NCBI GenBank assembly: GCA_033002965.1
Contig: JAURVB010014718.1
Span: forward strand, 1-64,000
From: Piper betle
Lineage: Eukaryota; Streptophyta; Magnoliopsida; Piperales; Piperaceae
Direction: 5' to 3'
DNA length: 64,000 bases
The notes under the pieces were generated by a model that saw only the letters and a program-made list of their open reading frames with translations, ran no database searches and had not been told where the DNA came from. This document shows positions 11,443 to 23,288 of the stretch, piece by piece (the first letter of the stretch is position 1; the number at the start of each line of letters is the position of its first letter). The position numbers and the translations under genes are program-made.

Positions 11443-14400
11443 TGTAACACCCCAAATCCGGTTCACGCTCGTGAACCAAACCGGTATGTTACAGGCCCCG
11501 GTTAGGTCGGCTAACCCGAACCTAACTCATACGGATCCAATCTCGGCTTCTTAAGATGAAGATACAACTCTCAATGCATGGATGAATGCACAAACCCTAA
11601 CATGGTATTATATGAATGACATGCAAATCAAAGTACACACTAAGACAATCCCGATAAAAATTAATCAAAACTTTGAAATATAATGGACAGAGTTTACCCT
11701 AAAAATGCAATTAGGGGCCACCCTGTCAAATATACATATGCAAATATATATATAACCATATATCAAACAATTTCATTCATACAAAATACAAAATCTAACA
11801 TGTTGTAACTCATTTTGAAACTTGGGTCTCAACCCACTACACTTTCATTTCGTAATCTATTCGTGTTCACATCATCTCATCATCTCTTAGCACTTAATTA
11901 CGTCCTATCATCATATCATAAGCATTTAATCACATCATATCATGTCTCAGCATTTCACGTCATTCTCAAGATAATAACATCATAACAAAAACATTAATTA
12001 CTCTATCGATTGACATGTGTGCAAACGACATCATTGCTCCTCCGTCCAAGCTGGCTCCTCCAACTCGTGATTATTACCTACATATAGTATAAAAACACGT
12101 CAGTAACAAGTGTTACTGGTCCAGAAAATAAAATAACTATAACAAGCTGGCTATGAGAGCAAACTCTCATATGAAAGAAAACATCATATACTCCACGTGA
12201 ACACTCTGAAGGGCACTATTGAGGAGCCACTGGGCTGCAGACCCGGTAGCATCCCGAACTTACTGATCTGCTGCTGCTGATGCCGCTCCTAATCATTTTC
12301 TTACTTCATTTTCTAGTCTCAAATCCTAAGCCCTCTCCTTACCTCCATATTTCTCCTGGCCTTGAGCACGAAGGCCGAGTACTCTCAAGCAGTCGCCTTT
12401 AGTACCCTTTAAACCACAAGTCCGGACATGCGCTGTACTAAACAGTACCCGTAAACCTCCACGTTCTCCGGGTGTGAGGAACTCAAACGCGGAGTTGTCA
12501 GGATCCCTCGGGAATGGAACAGTCTGCTGGCACTAATCCAGAGCCCGCTTTGACTGTCACGGCATCCGCTCATGGTACGTGCAGTCGGTTTCTCCATCTC
12601 TCGTCTCACTGAAAATGCGAAAACTACATATATATATATATATATATATAGTATGGCTGGGTAGGGATTTATATAATAGGCCCGAAGGCAACTTGTGGTG
12701 GATCTTGTTTTCGAAATCATCCGGGGATCTCATCCGAGGGGTTATTAATCCAGAAAACTGTTCGGTTAAATGGCCCGAGTTAAGTGGGATCCAATAAAAC
12801 GCCACTTAACCCGTCCTGCAAATAATAAAATAAACATACAATAGAAAGAGCGTAAAACAGAGACGAGTCCTAAACGGACCTGGTAGAAGCTCCAAGCGTG
12901 TCATCGTGCCTAGGCGGCGAGCTCCTACTCCGTACCTACACATCAAAACTAAATACTAACGCCCGCTAACTAAATGATGCATCAAACTCAATAAATATCA
13001 ATCAACAATCAAATAATCATAAGTATGAAAATAATTCTAACTAATCCTATTCATACCAATTTTACTGTGTTTTTACGTCATACTCGATTAGCATGCTCAT
13101 ATTTATTTATCTCATTAGATCACTTATCCTCCATGCACTATCAATCACATCATGTAACTTATCACTTCATCACTTATCCTCCATGCACTATCAATCACAT
13201 CATAAATCAACCCTAGCATGTTGTACTAACAATCATCAAGTTTAAATTATCAATTCGGAGGTAATTATACCTCACGTCATCGGCAATCGGCGATGGCTAG
13301 GGTTTTGTCGCGCGTCTCGGAGCTCAAATTTGACTCTCGACGACGTCCAAAGTCGATCAGGTTCGACTGGACGAGCTCCACAGAAGATCCGGCGAATTCC
13401 ATCGAATCCGGTTTTCCGGCAAGTTCTGGCGGTTTTCCGGCAGGTTTCAGTGGTTTTCGGCAGCTTCTGGCGGTTTCAACGACAACCACCGGCGGTGTCT
13501 ACTGGCTGGATAGGGGTCATATTGGGTACCATTGGAACCGGCTCGGCGAGCCCGACGCATCTACGACGTCGACGTGGCCAGCGGAGGTGGCGGCTCGCCG
13601 AAAAATGGCTAAAACAGTGGTGGCGGCGATGGGTAGCTAGATCCGGCCGGCTTGGGCGGCGATGGCCTCCGCTCTGGTCAAGGAAGGTCGCTGGGTGGTC
13701 GAGGGTGTCGAGGCTACAGCTGGATCGCGGCGGCGACGGTCGCCGGCAGCGCGATCGGCGACTGAAGCGCGACGCGGGCGCGGCGCTAGTCGCGGCGGTC
13801 CGGCGTCGTGGAGGCCGGACGATGGCCGGCGGCGCTCGGGGCGGCACGACGACGCCATGGCGGGGCTAGGCGGCGTACGCCCGGTGGCAAGGCGACGACG
13901 GCGCCGGCGGTGGCGGCACCAAATAGTGGGGGCGCTAGGGTTTGGAAGGGGAAAGTGTCGGGGGAGGAGAAGAAATGGTTGGGTGGCAAACTTGTAAATA
14001 TTACTTGACTCGACTCCGGTCTCGAGTCAAGAATAATAATTAAGTCGCTAGTAAATCCTAAAAAATTCCATAAAAATCGGGAAAAATCCCATAAAATCAA
14101 ACAAACACCAAAACATCATAATGATATGCTCTAGAACTATCAACCCACCCAAACTGCCCGTAATGCGTCCTAATGCGGTAAACGGCCTAAAACTAATTCT
14201 ACGATCTACTATATATAAAATAAAAAAATAACTGGCATACTCTCATATATTCTGATAACTCATTCTGTTCTATTGTGTTCATGACATTATCATCATATAC
14301 TTGGGTACGCATGACCTTCATAGCTCATACACGCGACCGGTGTCGGCTTAGTACACGTGTTCTGAAACTGACTCGATTCAAAAATAACGGTCGAACCGAC

Positions 14401-14443
14401 TGGTTCTGAATATAAAACCCTGACTCGAATCGTGGGTTTTACA
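11443..14443 (+). mobile_element. Solo LTR of a 3-kb Ty3-type family
   Basis: The 3001-bp unit starts TGTAACACCCC, ends GGGTTTTACA (inverted TGTAA/TTACA), and is flanked by a perfect AATAT duplication (11438-11442, 14444-14448). No internal retroviral sequence lies beside it, so it is a solo LTR left by LTR-LTR recombination. TGTAACACCC starts are common in large LTRs of Tekay/Del-type chromoviruses; that assignment is inference. Landmarks are a TA run at 12627-12650 downstream of 'tcactgaaaatgcgaaaacta', 'tttatataataggcccgaagg', and a GC-rich block at 13280-13970 with open frames in several phases. The second copy (34413-37290) shares the whole layout. Confidence 0.92.
12627..12650 (+). repeat. 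TA microsatellite in the LTR promoter region
   Basis: This TA run follows 'gcgaaaacta' and precedes a TATA-like 'tttatataata'. The same site carries a TA run in the other copy (35551-35569). It probably grew from the TATA element of the LTR promoter. Confidence 0.7.
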
Positions 14444-15378
14444 AATATACTAAACAGTTATGCAGTATTTGAATCATTATTAAAATAATATGATCTAGTT
14501 GGTAAATTAGTTGGCAACTTAACAGTTAAATCGCCGAGACAAATTGAGATTTAAAACTTAGAAGATGTCAAATCAGACATATTTGTTTAGCTCCTTCAGA
14601 GTGAATTGAGATGTTGTGATCACCACCTAATTGTACAAATAATGATTTTTATCAATTAAATCTTTTATCATTTAATAAGTTAATTAGTTTCATTGTAAAA
14701 TTAATTAAGATCACATGGTGGGTTCGTTTTAGATTTAAACACTATGAAAATTGTTATTAAGTTGCTTATTTAATTAATTAAGATTTGGGGCACGATCCAA
14801 GACAACTTGGACGCGACCCAAATCTATAAAGTTAAGAATTTTTTAAGTGTTGCAACTTTCATTAGATGATTTAGGTAACGTTTTACCGCACACAATCAAC
14901 AAACAAATAATACGCAATCCAAATAACAATAAAGTGTAAATTTTATATAAAAATCAAATTTTTATAATGATCTAACATGTAAAATGTATTGAATAATATA
15001 CCAAAATGATCTCGAAGAAAGAGGAAGAGACGAGGGAAGAAAGGGGGAGGAAGGAGGAGAAAGGAAGAAAAAGAGGGAAAAGCTAGGGCAGACTAGGGAA
15101 GGTTACTATGGCACATCTAAGGTTAAAGGGTACATCGAGGATGCATGCGGTATGACTCTAACATGACATACGACCCTAGGCTAGCTAAAAACTCTGAACA
15201 ACAACAAGGCCATGGCTTGACAATTGGGGTCGACGAGATAAATTCAACAGCGGACGATCCCAATGCCTGAGTCGAGCACAACACTCAAGGACCAACTTGG
15301 CTCCACCCTGATCGACTAACCAGCTAAAAGTTAATTGAGTCAAACCAAAATCAAATCGGTCGTAAAAACATTGAGCTG
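14444..15378. other. Non-coding stretch with a purine tract
   Basis: AT-rich sequence without a supported gene. About 15015-15080 is an almost pure purine (A/G) run on the plus strand. 15090-15370 is more GC-balanced and not recognised; it may be part of the truncated chromovirus that follows or of an older repeat. Confidence 0.5.
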
Positions 15379-16250
15379 ATGGATTGGATTTTACATGTAA
15401 GCATCGTTTGTGACAGGGACAACATGTTTACTAGCAATTTTCGAAAAGAATTATTCAAATTACAAGGTATCACTTTCAACTTTAACTGTGCTTACCACCC
15501 ACAAACGGATGGACAAACAGAAGTCTTGAACAAAGTGATGGAGCAATATTTAAGTTGTTTTGCAAATGCTTGCCTAACTGCATGGCTTCAATGGTTGTCA
15601 TGGACCAAATTTCTTTACAGCCAATTAGCTATTAGAACGAGTTCATTTGAAGCATTATATAACTGTAAACCACCATCACTGTTGTCATATGTGCCATGAG
15701 TTGCTACAGTTTCAGATGTAGATGATTTTAGGCGTTCTAGAAATCAATTGCTAGCGGAAATGAAGTTAAATCGAGCGGATGCTCAAAATCGAATGAAGGT
15801 TTACACTGACATCCATATTAGGCATGTTGTTTTGCAGCCAAGAGACCAGGTTTGTTTAAACCTGCAACCACATCGTCAAAATTCAGTGTGTGGGAGCAAG
15901 AATGTCAAACTAACTGCAAAATACTTTGGCCTTAGAAAGTGATTCAGAAAGTAGGAGAAGTATCTTATCAGAATGAGTTTCCTCTTGAAAGCAAATTACA
16001 GATTTCATTTGGCACATTTGTGGAACCAATTTTATGAGTGATCATTTCATCGAGAGAGCTTCATTTGGCACCTTCTGCTATTTTGCAACATTGAGGGGAG
16101 GCAGCAACTCAATTGGAAATTTTGTGGGCTGTTTCACAGGCATCTACAACTTGGATTAATCAATCTAAGTTCACATACTTGTTTGAGAGAATATTGCTTG
16201 GTAAACTGGAGGATGAGTTTGATTTTTCCTGCGGAGGGGAGGGGGAGTAG
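15379..16250 (+). pseudogene. Chromovirus integrase 3' part, truncated
   Basis: Plus-strand frames carry the second half of a Ty3/gypsy integrase: VCDRDNMFTSNF (second catalytic Asp), AYHPQTDGQTEVLNK (third catalytic residue, Glu), then WLSWTKF and, after a stop near 15699, LNRADAQNRMKVYTD and QPRDQVCLNL (15748-15942). A weak chromodomain-like tail (TTWINQ..., LEDEFDF) ends near 16245. A purine-rich tract (16234-16250, GGAGGGGAGGGGGAGTAG) precedes the LTR. Everything upstream of the integrase core is absent, so this is a 3' fragment. Confidence 0.82.
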
Positions 16251-16325
16251 TTGTTATGTTTAATTGAATAGTTTGAATAAAGTGGGCACGTGAGATCTAT
16301 AACACGTGAAAAGTAAGGTAGAAAA

Positions 16326-16686
16326 TGTTACCAGCATTGACTGAAAGTTGAGGTTTGACCGCTAGATTGGATGGAATAGGCTTCTTCCCACCCATAATTG
16401 AGTCTATCTCCAACTTCAAGCTTCAATTGAATCAATGAAAAATGAAAATTGAAGAGAAAGAAACAATTCAAACGTCATTCAGAGATTACAAAACCAATAC
16501 AACCCTTTTTCTACTCACCATCCCCCTTTTTATACATTTCTAATTCAACCCCAAAAGACTAAATCCCTAGTCCGACCCGTTGCCCGAATACTACCCAACT
16601 AAGGTTCAAAACTCCGTCATATATTTCTTTAAATTCCCCCATACTACCCTTCATCGTGTAATTCGTGTAACATTGCCTCCACCTTA
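16326..16686 (-). repeat. 3' LTR and polypurine tract of the Reina-like element
   Basis: LTR 16326-16672 (TGTTACC...TGTAACA). Next to it, 16673-16686 read on the minus strand as AAGGTGGAGGCAA, a typical polypurine tract for this group. Confidence 0.9.
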
Positions 16687-16689
16687 TAA

Positions 16690-17100
16690 TTTTCCTTGTC
16701 TCCAAGGAAATAAGGATGATGACAACGAAGAGACTTCTCCGATTCCCATGTCAACTGCTCAGTCATTCCTCCCAACCATTGAATGAATTAGAAAGTAGTC
16801 ACATTTTGGTAATGTTTCTGGATAACATGGATGGGTTTCTTGGCCAACATTCTTGATTCTATTAATTGTGCAAGCAATGTGAATTCTACTATTTGAGATT
16901 GCTTAATTGTTGGCTTTAACATTGAAGCATGAATAACATTATGAATTCATTACTCAGCTGGCAAGTCCACTCGGTATGTTACTAGCTGATCTTATGAGTG
17001 ATAGTGTATGGTCCTGCATACCTTGGAGCAAGTTTGTTGTTTCTCCTCCCAAGCACTGAATATTGTCTATAAGGCTGCAATCGAACATTTACTTCATCCC
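16690..17100 (-). pseudogene. Integrase C-terminus and chromodomain-like remnant
   Basis: The minus strand downstream of the integrase encodes EFTLLAQLIESRML, then VIQKHYQNVTTF and IQWLGG followed by LTWE, matching the chromodomain pattern of plant chromoviruses (...VLVQW.GLP.EEATWE). At least one stop lies inside. A chromodomain directs integration to marked chromatin; here it is decayed. Confidence 0.65.
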
Positions 17101-18110
17101 CCATTGTAAACTCTAATTCTCAATGCTTTTTATCTGCATTCATCTTCATTCTATTATGTGCCTTTCTCAAATGACATTTGAGTGATCGCATCATGATGTC
17201 TTTGTCAATCAAAGCAGTATTGACTTCCTCAAGCTGCGTTGTCCCTGGTATGTAGGTAAACAATGTGGGGGGTGGTCTACCATATACCACTTGAAAAGGA
17301 GTCAGGCCTATGGAACTGTGAATGGAAGTGTTATAACAATATTCTGCCCAAGGAAGCCACCTACACCATTCTTTCGAAGTATCTCCTGTAAAGCAGTGCA
17401 AATACATCTCGAGTGCTCTATTTGTCACTTCTGTTTACTCATCAGTTTGGGGGTGGTAGGAAGAGCTGAAATTGAAAGTGGTACCTTGTAATCTAAAAAG
17501 TTCTTTCCAAAACTTTCTAACAAAAATGGGATCTCTGTCAGTAACTATGGATCTAGGTAATCCTTGTAACTTGAAGATGTAAGAGAAAAATAATTGAGCT
17601 ATCTAAGGACTTGTATGTGGATGTCGCAAAGGAAGAAAATGTGAATACTTTGTTAGTATGTCCACGATTACATAAATTGCAGTCTTCCCTTCAGATGAGG
17701 GTAATCCTTCAACAAAGTCCATTGAAATATCTTCCCAAATTTGATTGGGAATCGGCAAGGGAGAAAGTAATCCTTTTGGGGACAGATGTTGTTGATAGGT
17801 ATGACAAGTTTTTATAAATTCCTTGATTGTCTTTGTAAGACCTTTCCATCTAAAAACTTATTTTATCTTGTAAATTGTCTTATCCTGCCCCTTCATGAGT
17901 AAGAGTATGCATTTCCTTAATTATCACGGTAATGATATCAGAAGATAAATCCAAGTAAATCTTCCTTTTGTAATACAAGATTCCATCGTGTTCTTCCCAT
18001 ATTGAAGGCAGTAGTTTAGCATGAAGTTTCCTCTTCAACTCTTGAATTTCTGCACTTCCATCCATAGCTTCTTTGACAACATTCAACCAATCATGATCTA
18101 CCATTGACAA
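17101..18110 (-). pseudogene. Ty3/gypsy integrase remnant
   Basis: 17880-18110 covers the end of RNase H and the N-terminal zinc region of integrase, ending TLTHEGAG. The core follows: SMDFVEGLP near 17720 (first Asp), VTDRDPIF near 17550 (second Asp), then YHPQTDE near 17440, where the usual DGQTE has become DE-stop-TE. 17120-17428 is open and reads WCRWLPWAEYCYN and PFQVVYGRPPP, conserved integrase signatures. One zinc-ligand cysteine also appears replaced (CHTYQ for CxxC). Confidence 0.88.
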
Positions 18111-19402
18111 GGGAGCTAAGGAAAGGACAGATCCTTCGTTTTGGTCTTCTTTGTCATGATCCTCTTAGAGTTGCCGAGATAAGGAATCTACAACAACAAT
18201 CTCTTTTCTCTTTTTGTATACAATAACCAAGTCATAGACCATCAATTTAATTAACCATTTGTCTTGTTGCTCGTTGTTATCTTTTGTTGTCATAAATACT
18301 TAAGGTTGTGATCGTGAGTCTTGACAGTGAATTGTTGGCCTAACAAATATCCTTTCCACTTATCCACTGAAACTACTAGAGCTAGCAGCTCTTGGTCATA
18401 TGCTGATAGCATTTAATTTTTTCCTTTTAGAGCCTTACTAAAAAAAGCAATAGGATGATCTTCCTGAATTAAAACTACTCCCAGTCATGAAGTAGAAACA
18501 TCACATTCTATTGTAAAAGGTTTAGAAAAATCAGGCAATGCTAATATTGGGGCTAAACACATAGCTTGTTTTAGTTTGACAAATGCTGCAATGGCTTTGT
18601 CTGTCAAATGGAATCCATATTTCTTGATCAGTGAAGTCAAGGCAGCAACCAATGTTCCATACCCATGGATATATCTACGATAGTAGCCTATGAGACCTAA
18701 AAATCCACACAATGCCTGAATGGAATGAGTTGTAGGCCAATTCTTTATAACCTCTTAACTTGTTGTCATCCATTTGTAATCCTCTTGTAATCAAATGCCC
18801 TAAATAATCTACTTTCACTTGTCCAAATCTGCACTTAGATTTTTTTATGAACAACTGATGAGCTATAAGGATGCTAAAAGTAGTCCCTAAATAAATCAAG
18901 TGATCCTCTCACACCTTTTGCTTTAAATTAAGTTGTCATCAAAGAACACTAATATAAAGTGATGGAGATCAGGAGACAAAATTTGTTTCATCAGTTGCTG
19001 AAATATGGCAGGCACATTAGTTAGCCTAAATGGCATTACCAAAAACTCATACTGCCCATGATGAGTTTGGAATGTAGTCTTGTAAATGTCTTCGTTTCTC
19101 ATTCTGATCTGATGATAACCTACCCTGAGATCTAGTTTTGAAAATAATTATACCCCCTTTAACTCAACCAACAACTCATTTATGATTGGAATTGGAAATT
19201 TGTGTTTAATAGTTGCTTGGTTCAAGGCTTTATAATCTACACATAATCTCCAAGAACCATCTTGTTTCTTAACTAGCAACACAGGAGAAAAGAATGGACT
19301 CAGACTATTTCTGATAATACCTTGTGACAACATATCTTTCACTTGTCTTTCTATTTCCTTCTTCTGAAATTGTAGATACGTATAAGGCTTGCTCTTGCAC
19401 AA
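18111..19402 (-). pseudogene. Ty3/gypsy reverse transcriptase and RNase H remnant
   Basis: 19148-19402 encodes the RT start: MLSQGIIRNSLSPFFSPVLL, VKKQDGSWRLCVDYKALNQ and HKFPIPIINELL. The catalytic VFFDD motif is retained near 18940-18960. 18675-18899 has the KSKCRFGQVKVDYLGHLI signature, and 18485-18712 the connection and start of RNase H (GFLGLIGYYRRYI, APILALPDF). Frameshifts occur between these pieces. Confidence 0.9.
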
Positions 19403-19878
19403 TCTACCCTCCTCTGTAAGTGAAATCTGATGGTCACACTCCCTTTATAATTGGTAATCCCTAGGATTCTGTAAAAAGATAGTTGAATTTTTCCAACAAT
19501 TTGTTAAGTTCAGTAATTTGTAAGTCTTGTAGGTCAATATCTGTATTGTTCTATCCTTGCTCCAATTGCTGAAAAAGAATTGCAACTTCATTCATCTAAA
19601 CATGCTTACATAATTGTTTCCCAGAAATCAAAGAGGAAGATGATATTTCCAATCCTTGTAATGTGACATCCACCGGAATCTCATTTGCATCTTCTAAAAA
19701 TTCAAAATGACTGATCCTAAAGTGGACAACCATTTAGTCCCCATACAATATCATAATCACTAAGAGGCAAAATCTTGAAGTTCACATGAAAATTATGTCC
19801 CTGTAGAGTTAACAAAAGAGATTCATAGTCTCCCAAAGTCTCTATGTTTTCTCCACTTGCTACATTTACCTGAACACT

Positions 19879-20136
19879 TCATATTGCCTCAACTGGTATT
19901 TGCAAGTGCTTAACTACATCATGATTCAAAGAGTTGTGAGTGCTACCAGTGTCTATTAACACTATGACTTTCCCATTCTTAATCTGACCTATAACTCGCA
20001 CGGTTCCAAGAAATATGACTCCATTAATTGCTCTCAATGATATCTTAGGTTCCTTATCAATATCCTCACTCTCACTATCTTCTTGATTTTCCTTCACTTC
20101 TTCCTCATAACAGTCAATTAGAAAAGTCTTTGACAT
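19879..20136 (-). pseudogene. Ty3/gypsy aspartic protease remnant
   Basis: The minus strand encodes VLIDTGSTHNSLN, the aspartic protease active site (DTGST/S) of plant Ty3 elements, preceded by ISLRAINGV. The frame is open across the active site but connects to gag only through a frame change near 20118. Confidence 0.88.
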
Positions 20137-21174
20137 TTATGTCCACTCTCATATTTTTCATTACAAATAAAACAAAGTTCTTTTGCCCTTCTTTCTCTTA
20201 TCTCGGTTGGAGTCGGTCTCTTAATGTCAAGAACTTTTTGGAATGAATTTAGCTTGAAGGTAGTATCCTTCTCTCCACTATTTTTCAAAGTCCATGCTGT
20301 TTTATAATTGATCTTACCTTCCCCATAGTTGTCAGAATTATAGTACATCCTTCTATCTGACATTGAATATTTTTTCTTCCTTGATTCCAACCTCTGCTCA
20401 TATTTCTTTGCATATGAAACAACTTGATGAACAGTTTGCGGTTCCTTCAATTGAACACTATACTTAATATCATCTTTTAATCTTCTAACAAAATAAGAGG
20501 CTAATTGTTCAATTGGAATTCCCTCTGTCTTACTAAGCAGTGTTTCAAACTATATTTGATATTCTACCACACTTCCTAACTGTTGTAACTTGATGAATTC
20601 CCCTATATAATCATCAAAAGTAGAATGACCAAATCTAACAAGGATTTGGTCCCGAAATTGATCCCAAGTTAATTTACCTTCTTCCTCCCACAAGATCTGA
20701 TACTAGATCTGAGCATGTCCTTCCAAATAGAAGGTGGCAACATTCACTTGATCTTCATAAGCTATACTATGACACATAAAAAAATGTTCTGCTCTCATCA
20801 ACCAAAATCCATGATCTTCCAAACCAGAAAACTTAGGAAATTTTAATCTAATCTGTTGAAGGAACTTAGAATGTGTAGCTTCAATAATATTTCTCATACC
20901 TCTACCTTTTCTTTCCTTAATCTGATGAGAGTCTCGATCATGCCAAGATCTTTCAGGTGACCAGTCACTTGGTTGATCATCATTCACAATCTTACTCTGA
21001 TCTATCACTGACCTAGATCTTGACCTTTGATGCTCCAATTTTGAAGGAGAAGCCTTGTTGCAACCAAAATTTTCAACTGTTACTACCAAAACAGCCTCTA
21101 TACCATTGATCTTTTCCACACCAGTTTTTTTGTTAGCAGCCATTTCAGCTCCCATATTCACCATTTGTTGCTCA
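20118..21174 (-). pseudogene. Ty3/gypsy gag remnant with zinc finger
   Basis: A likely start ATG is at 21172-21174, downstream of the PBS. 20703-21174 is open and carries LKFPKFSGLEDHGFWLMRAE, the conserved start of gag in this group (usual P.F.G.D...W...AE.YF). A stop near 20703 follows. 20118-20450 resumes with LCFICNEKYESGHKC, the zinc finger, just before protease. Confidence 0.87.
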
Positions 21175-21204
21175 GTCTTGTCGATCCTAGGTTCAACTCC
21201 CAGT

Positions 21205-21567
21205 GGCTCTGATACCACTTTGTTACCAGCATCGACTGAAAGTTGAGGTTTGACCGCCGAATTGGATGGAATAAGCTTCTTCCCACCCATAATTGAGTCT
21301 ATCTCCAACTCCAAGCTTCAATTGAATCAATGAAAAATGAAGATTGAAGAGAAAGAAACAATTCAAATGTCATTCAGAGATAACAAAAGCAATACAACCC
21401 CCTTTTCTACCAACCATCCCTCCATTTTTATACATTTCTAATTCAACCCCAAAAGACTAAATCCCTAGTCCGACCCGTTACCCGAATACTACCCAACTAA
21501 GGTCCAAAACTCCATCATCTTTCTTTAATTTCCCCATACTACCCTTCATCCTGTAATTCATGTAGTA
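21205..21567 (-). repeat. 5' LTR and PBS of the Reina-like element
   Basis: LTR 21221-21567; its outer end reads TGTAGTA instead of TGTAACA, two transitions. The PBS lies at 21205-21217 and reads TGGTATCAGAGCC on the minus strand, an exact initiator tRNA-Met site, three bases from the LTR. Confidence 0.93.
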
Positions 21568-21856
21568 GAAAATAGTTTATAAACATTAAGAGAGTCTAAT
21601 TGTGTTGTCCTACTTATGAAAAAAAAATTGAATAGAAATAAAATTGTTTATCTTCTCCCACTATTGTAACCTTTCTTAGGTTTGATTGTGTGTTGTTCAA
21701 GTCTCGGAACTTCATCTTCTTGATCTTCCCCGAGCGTCCCCCTATTTCATCCTTGCAGGGTGGTTATCTTCAAACTGGATCGTCATCGAGACCGCAATTA
21801 TCAGAGAAGAAGAGGAAGAGGTAGAGGAATCATGGGGAAAAGAGAATTTTCCAACA

Positions 21857-22416
21857 GAATCACATAGTAAAGGTTCAAAAATAGGTTTTTATTCCAAGCA
21901 AGTGTTTAGGGTATAATATAGAAAACTCTTTGGTGCACCACCACTCTTACCCACCTAGCTTACCTTGGCTTTGATTGGCCAAGAAGGTTGCCATGAAAGC
22001 ATGATCTCGATGGCTAATTCAACGAGTCAATCAAATTCAAAGTGGGGAAAAATATGGAAAATTTTAATAGTGCACATAATAGTACTTTACAATATATATT
22101 ACCTTTGCAAGATAGGAAAACCTCAAACATATTATGAGGACATGATAAATGAGATAATTTAAAAAATTATATTGCTAAAAAAAACATAATAACAAGGCCA
22201 TGTTCGTTTATAAATTTTAAAATTGTGGGAATGGAGGAGATTTGAAGAAGAGGGGTGTGGAAGTAGATAATAAAAAGATGAAAGAGCTTGGTCAGGAGTT
22301 GGCGCAGTGGAGAAGGATAAGAACAGAAAAAGAGCATCCAAATAGGGAGTAGAAGAGAAAAATGTAGGAAGGGAAAAGGGAGAAGATGGGATCGATAGAA
22401 GGTTTGGTCATGAACC
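21857..22416. other. Non-coding flank
   Basis: No gene or recognisable repeat. 22200-22400 is purine-rich on the plus strand, which gives minus-strand open frames that look like composition artefacts. Confidence 0.4.
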
Positions 22417-22419
22417 ACA

Positions 22420-22975
22420 GTTTCGATGTTTGGTTCGGTGTTATTTTGGTTTGGTTATAGTTTGATTAAAACCAAAAGTCAGCAAACTTAATTTTGTTGG
22501 ATTGGTTGGACTTCAGTTGGAACGGATTAAGCCGAACCAAATGAACCAATAAATAGAAAAGATCTTATTTACGTCACTTCCTCCACTTTCTTTCTTTTTT
22601 CTTTTAAGTTATGTTAATATGTACCTCTAGTGATCATGATATATAATAGATGTATATAATATCGTCATTTTGGTTATTGCAATGTTTTGTATATAGAAGA
22701 GATGAAGGTTTGATATATTATTAATTGATTATTTATTATACAATATCCCCAAGTTTGATCCTTATTCATATAATTTTTCGTGATAAGTTTGTAATTAACC
22801 CCAAATGTGTGCTAACATATCATTTCATAAATAAGATTTAAGAATAATTTGAGTGAGCGAACACTCAATGATAGGGAGCATCATTAATCATTTTGGTTAG
22901 TTTGGTTGGATTTTAGTTGAAATTGAAGCAAACCAAATAGCCTAATTTATTGCTGGTTCATCGGTTAGAAGATAG
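22420..22975. mobile_element. Dispersed MITE-like repeat, copy 1
   Basis: This matches 42047-42735 in the same orientation: 'ggttggacttcagttggaacggattaa' versus 'tcggatttcagttggaatggatcaa', then 'gatcatgatatataataga', 'gaagagatgaagg...atatattatt', 'tcatttcataaataagattta' and a closing 'ttttggttagtttggttgga'. Both ends are rich in GGTTTGGTT/AACCAAACC, which could pair. No coding capacity; the class is unknown, possibly hAT-type. Confidence 0.65.
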
Positions 22976-22989
22976 CCTTGGACCAGACA

Positions 22990-23288
22990 AGGCTTGCTTT
23001 AAAGTGTTTAAGTTGGAGGTGGAAACGCTAAATTAGGTCGTGCAAGTGAACAACTTGGGCGAGAGAATGCTGTTTTTTGGATGGGGATGCTCTATGTCAT
23101 GGACTGGCCAATCACAGCAATCAGATTTCTTCAAGAATAATTGCATCTATTTCTTTTATCAATCAAAAAATACCCAATATGTTGTGGGCAGGTTTGATCT
23201 CAAAGAGAATGTTTTCAGTGCAGTGCTTCCTTCTCTAATTACTCTTGCTACAAGTGGAGAACCAGTATGGAGCACTCCTCCAATCTAG
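22990..23288 (+). pseudogene. F-box/DUF295 protein fragment (pseudogene)
   Basis: The plus strand encodes the C-terminal domain of plant F-box/DUF295 (KIB-like) proteins: DKACFKVFKLEVETLN, then a TAG where the family has W, then VVQVNNLGERMLFFGWGC, NCIYFFYQSKNT and VVGRFDLKENVF, ending near PVWSTPP. This fits the family pattern F.VF.LD...W.EV..LGDRALF.G, NCIYF.D and GVFDL. The F-box and N-terminal half are absent and there is at least one nonsense codon. The family is large and fast-evolving, and broken copies are frequent. Confidence 0.75.

Larger units (their letters stand above)
16326..21567 (-). mobile_element. Complete minus-strand chromovirus (Reina-like), decayed
   Basis: Both LTRs are 347 bp (16326-16672 and 21221-21567) and the element is flanked by a perfect GAAAA duplication (16321-16325, 21568-21572). 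On the minus strand, in order: PBS, gag with zinc finger, protease, reverse transcriptase, RNase H, integrase, chromodomain-like tail, polypurine tract. This is the Ty3/gypsy order. Short LTRs, total length 5.2 kb and a chromodomain-like C-terminus fit the Reina clade, which is an inference. Multiple stops and frameshifts make it inactive. Confidence 0.93.
16252..21856 (+). mobile_element. Chromovirus 3' LTR split by another chromovirus
   Basis: The two pieces are 16252-16325 (TGTTATGTTTAATTGAATAG start) and 21573-21856 (ending TTTTCCAACA), about 358 bp together. The join is at the duplicated GAAAA. The whole matches the inverse of the interrupted LTR at 1419-7315. It is the 3' LTR of the fragment at 15379-16250, directly after its polypurine tract. 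Confidence 0.9.

Noticed and set aside
13293..14100. Several 60-180-codon open frames on both strands
   Set aside because: They lie in the GC-rich block of the solo LTR, overlap in many phases, lack motifs and are not preserved in the second copy.
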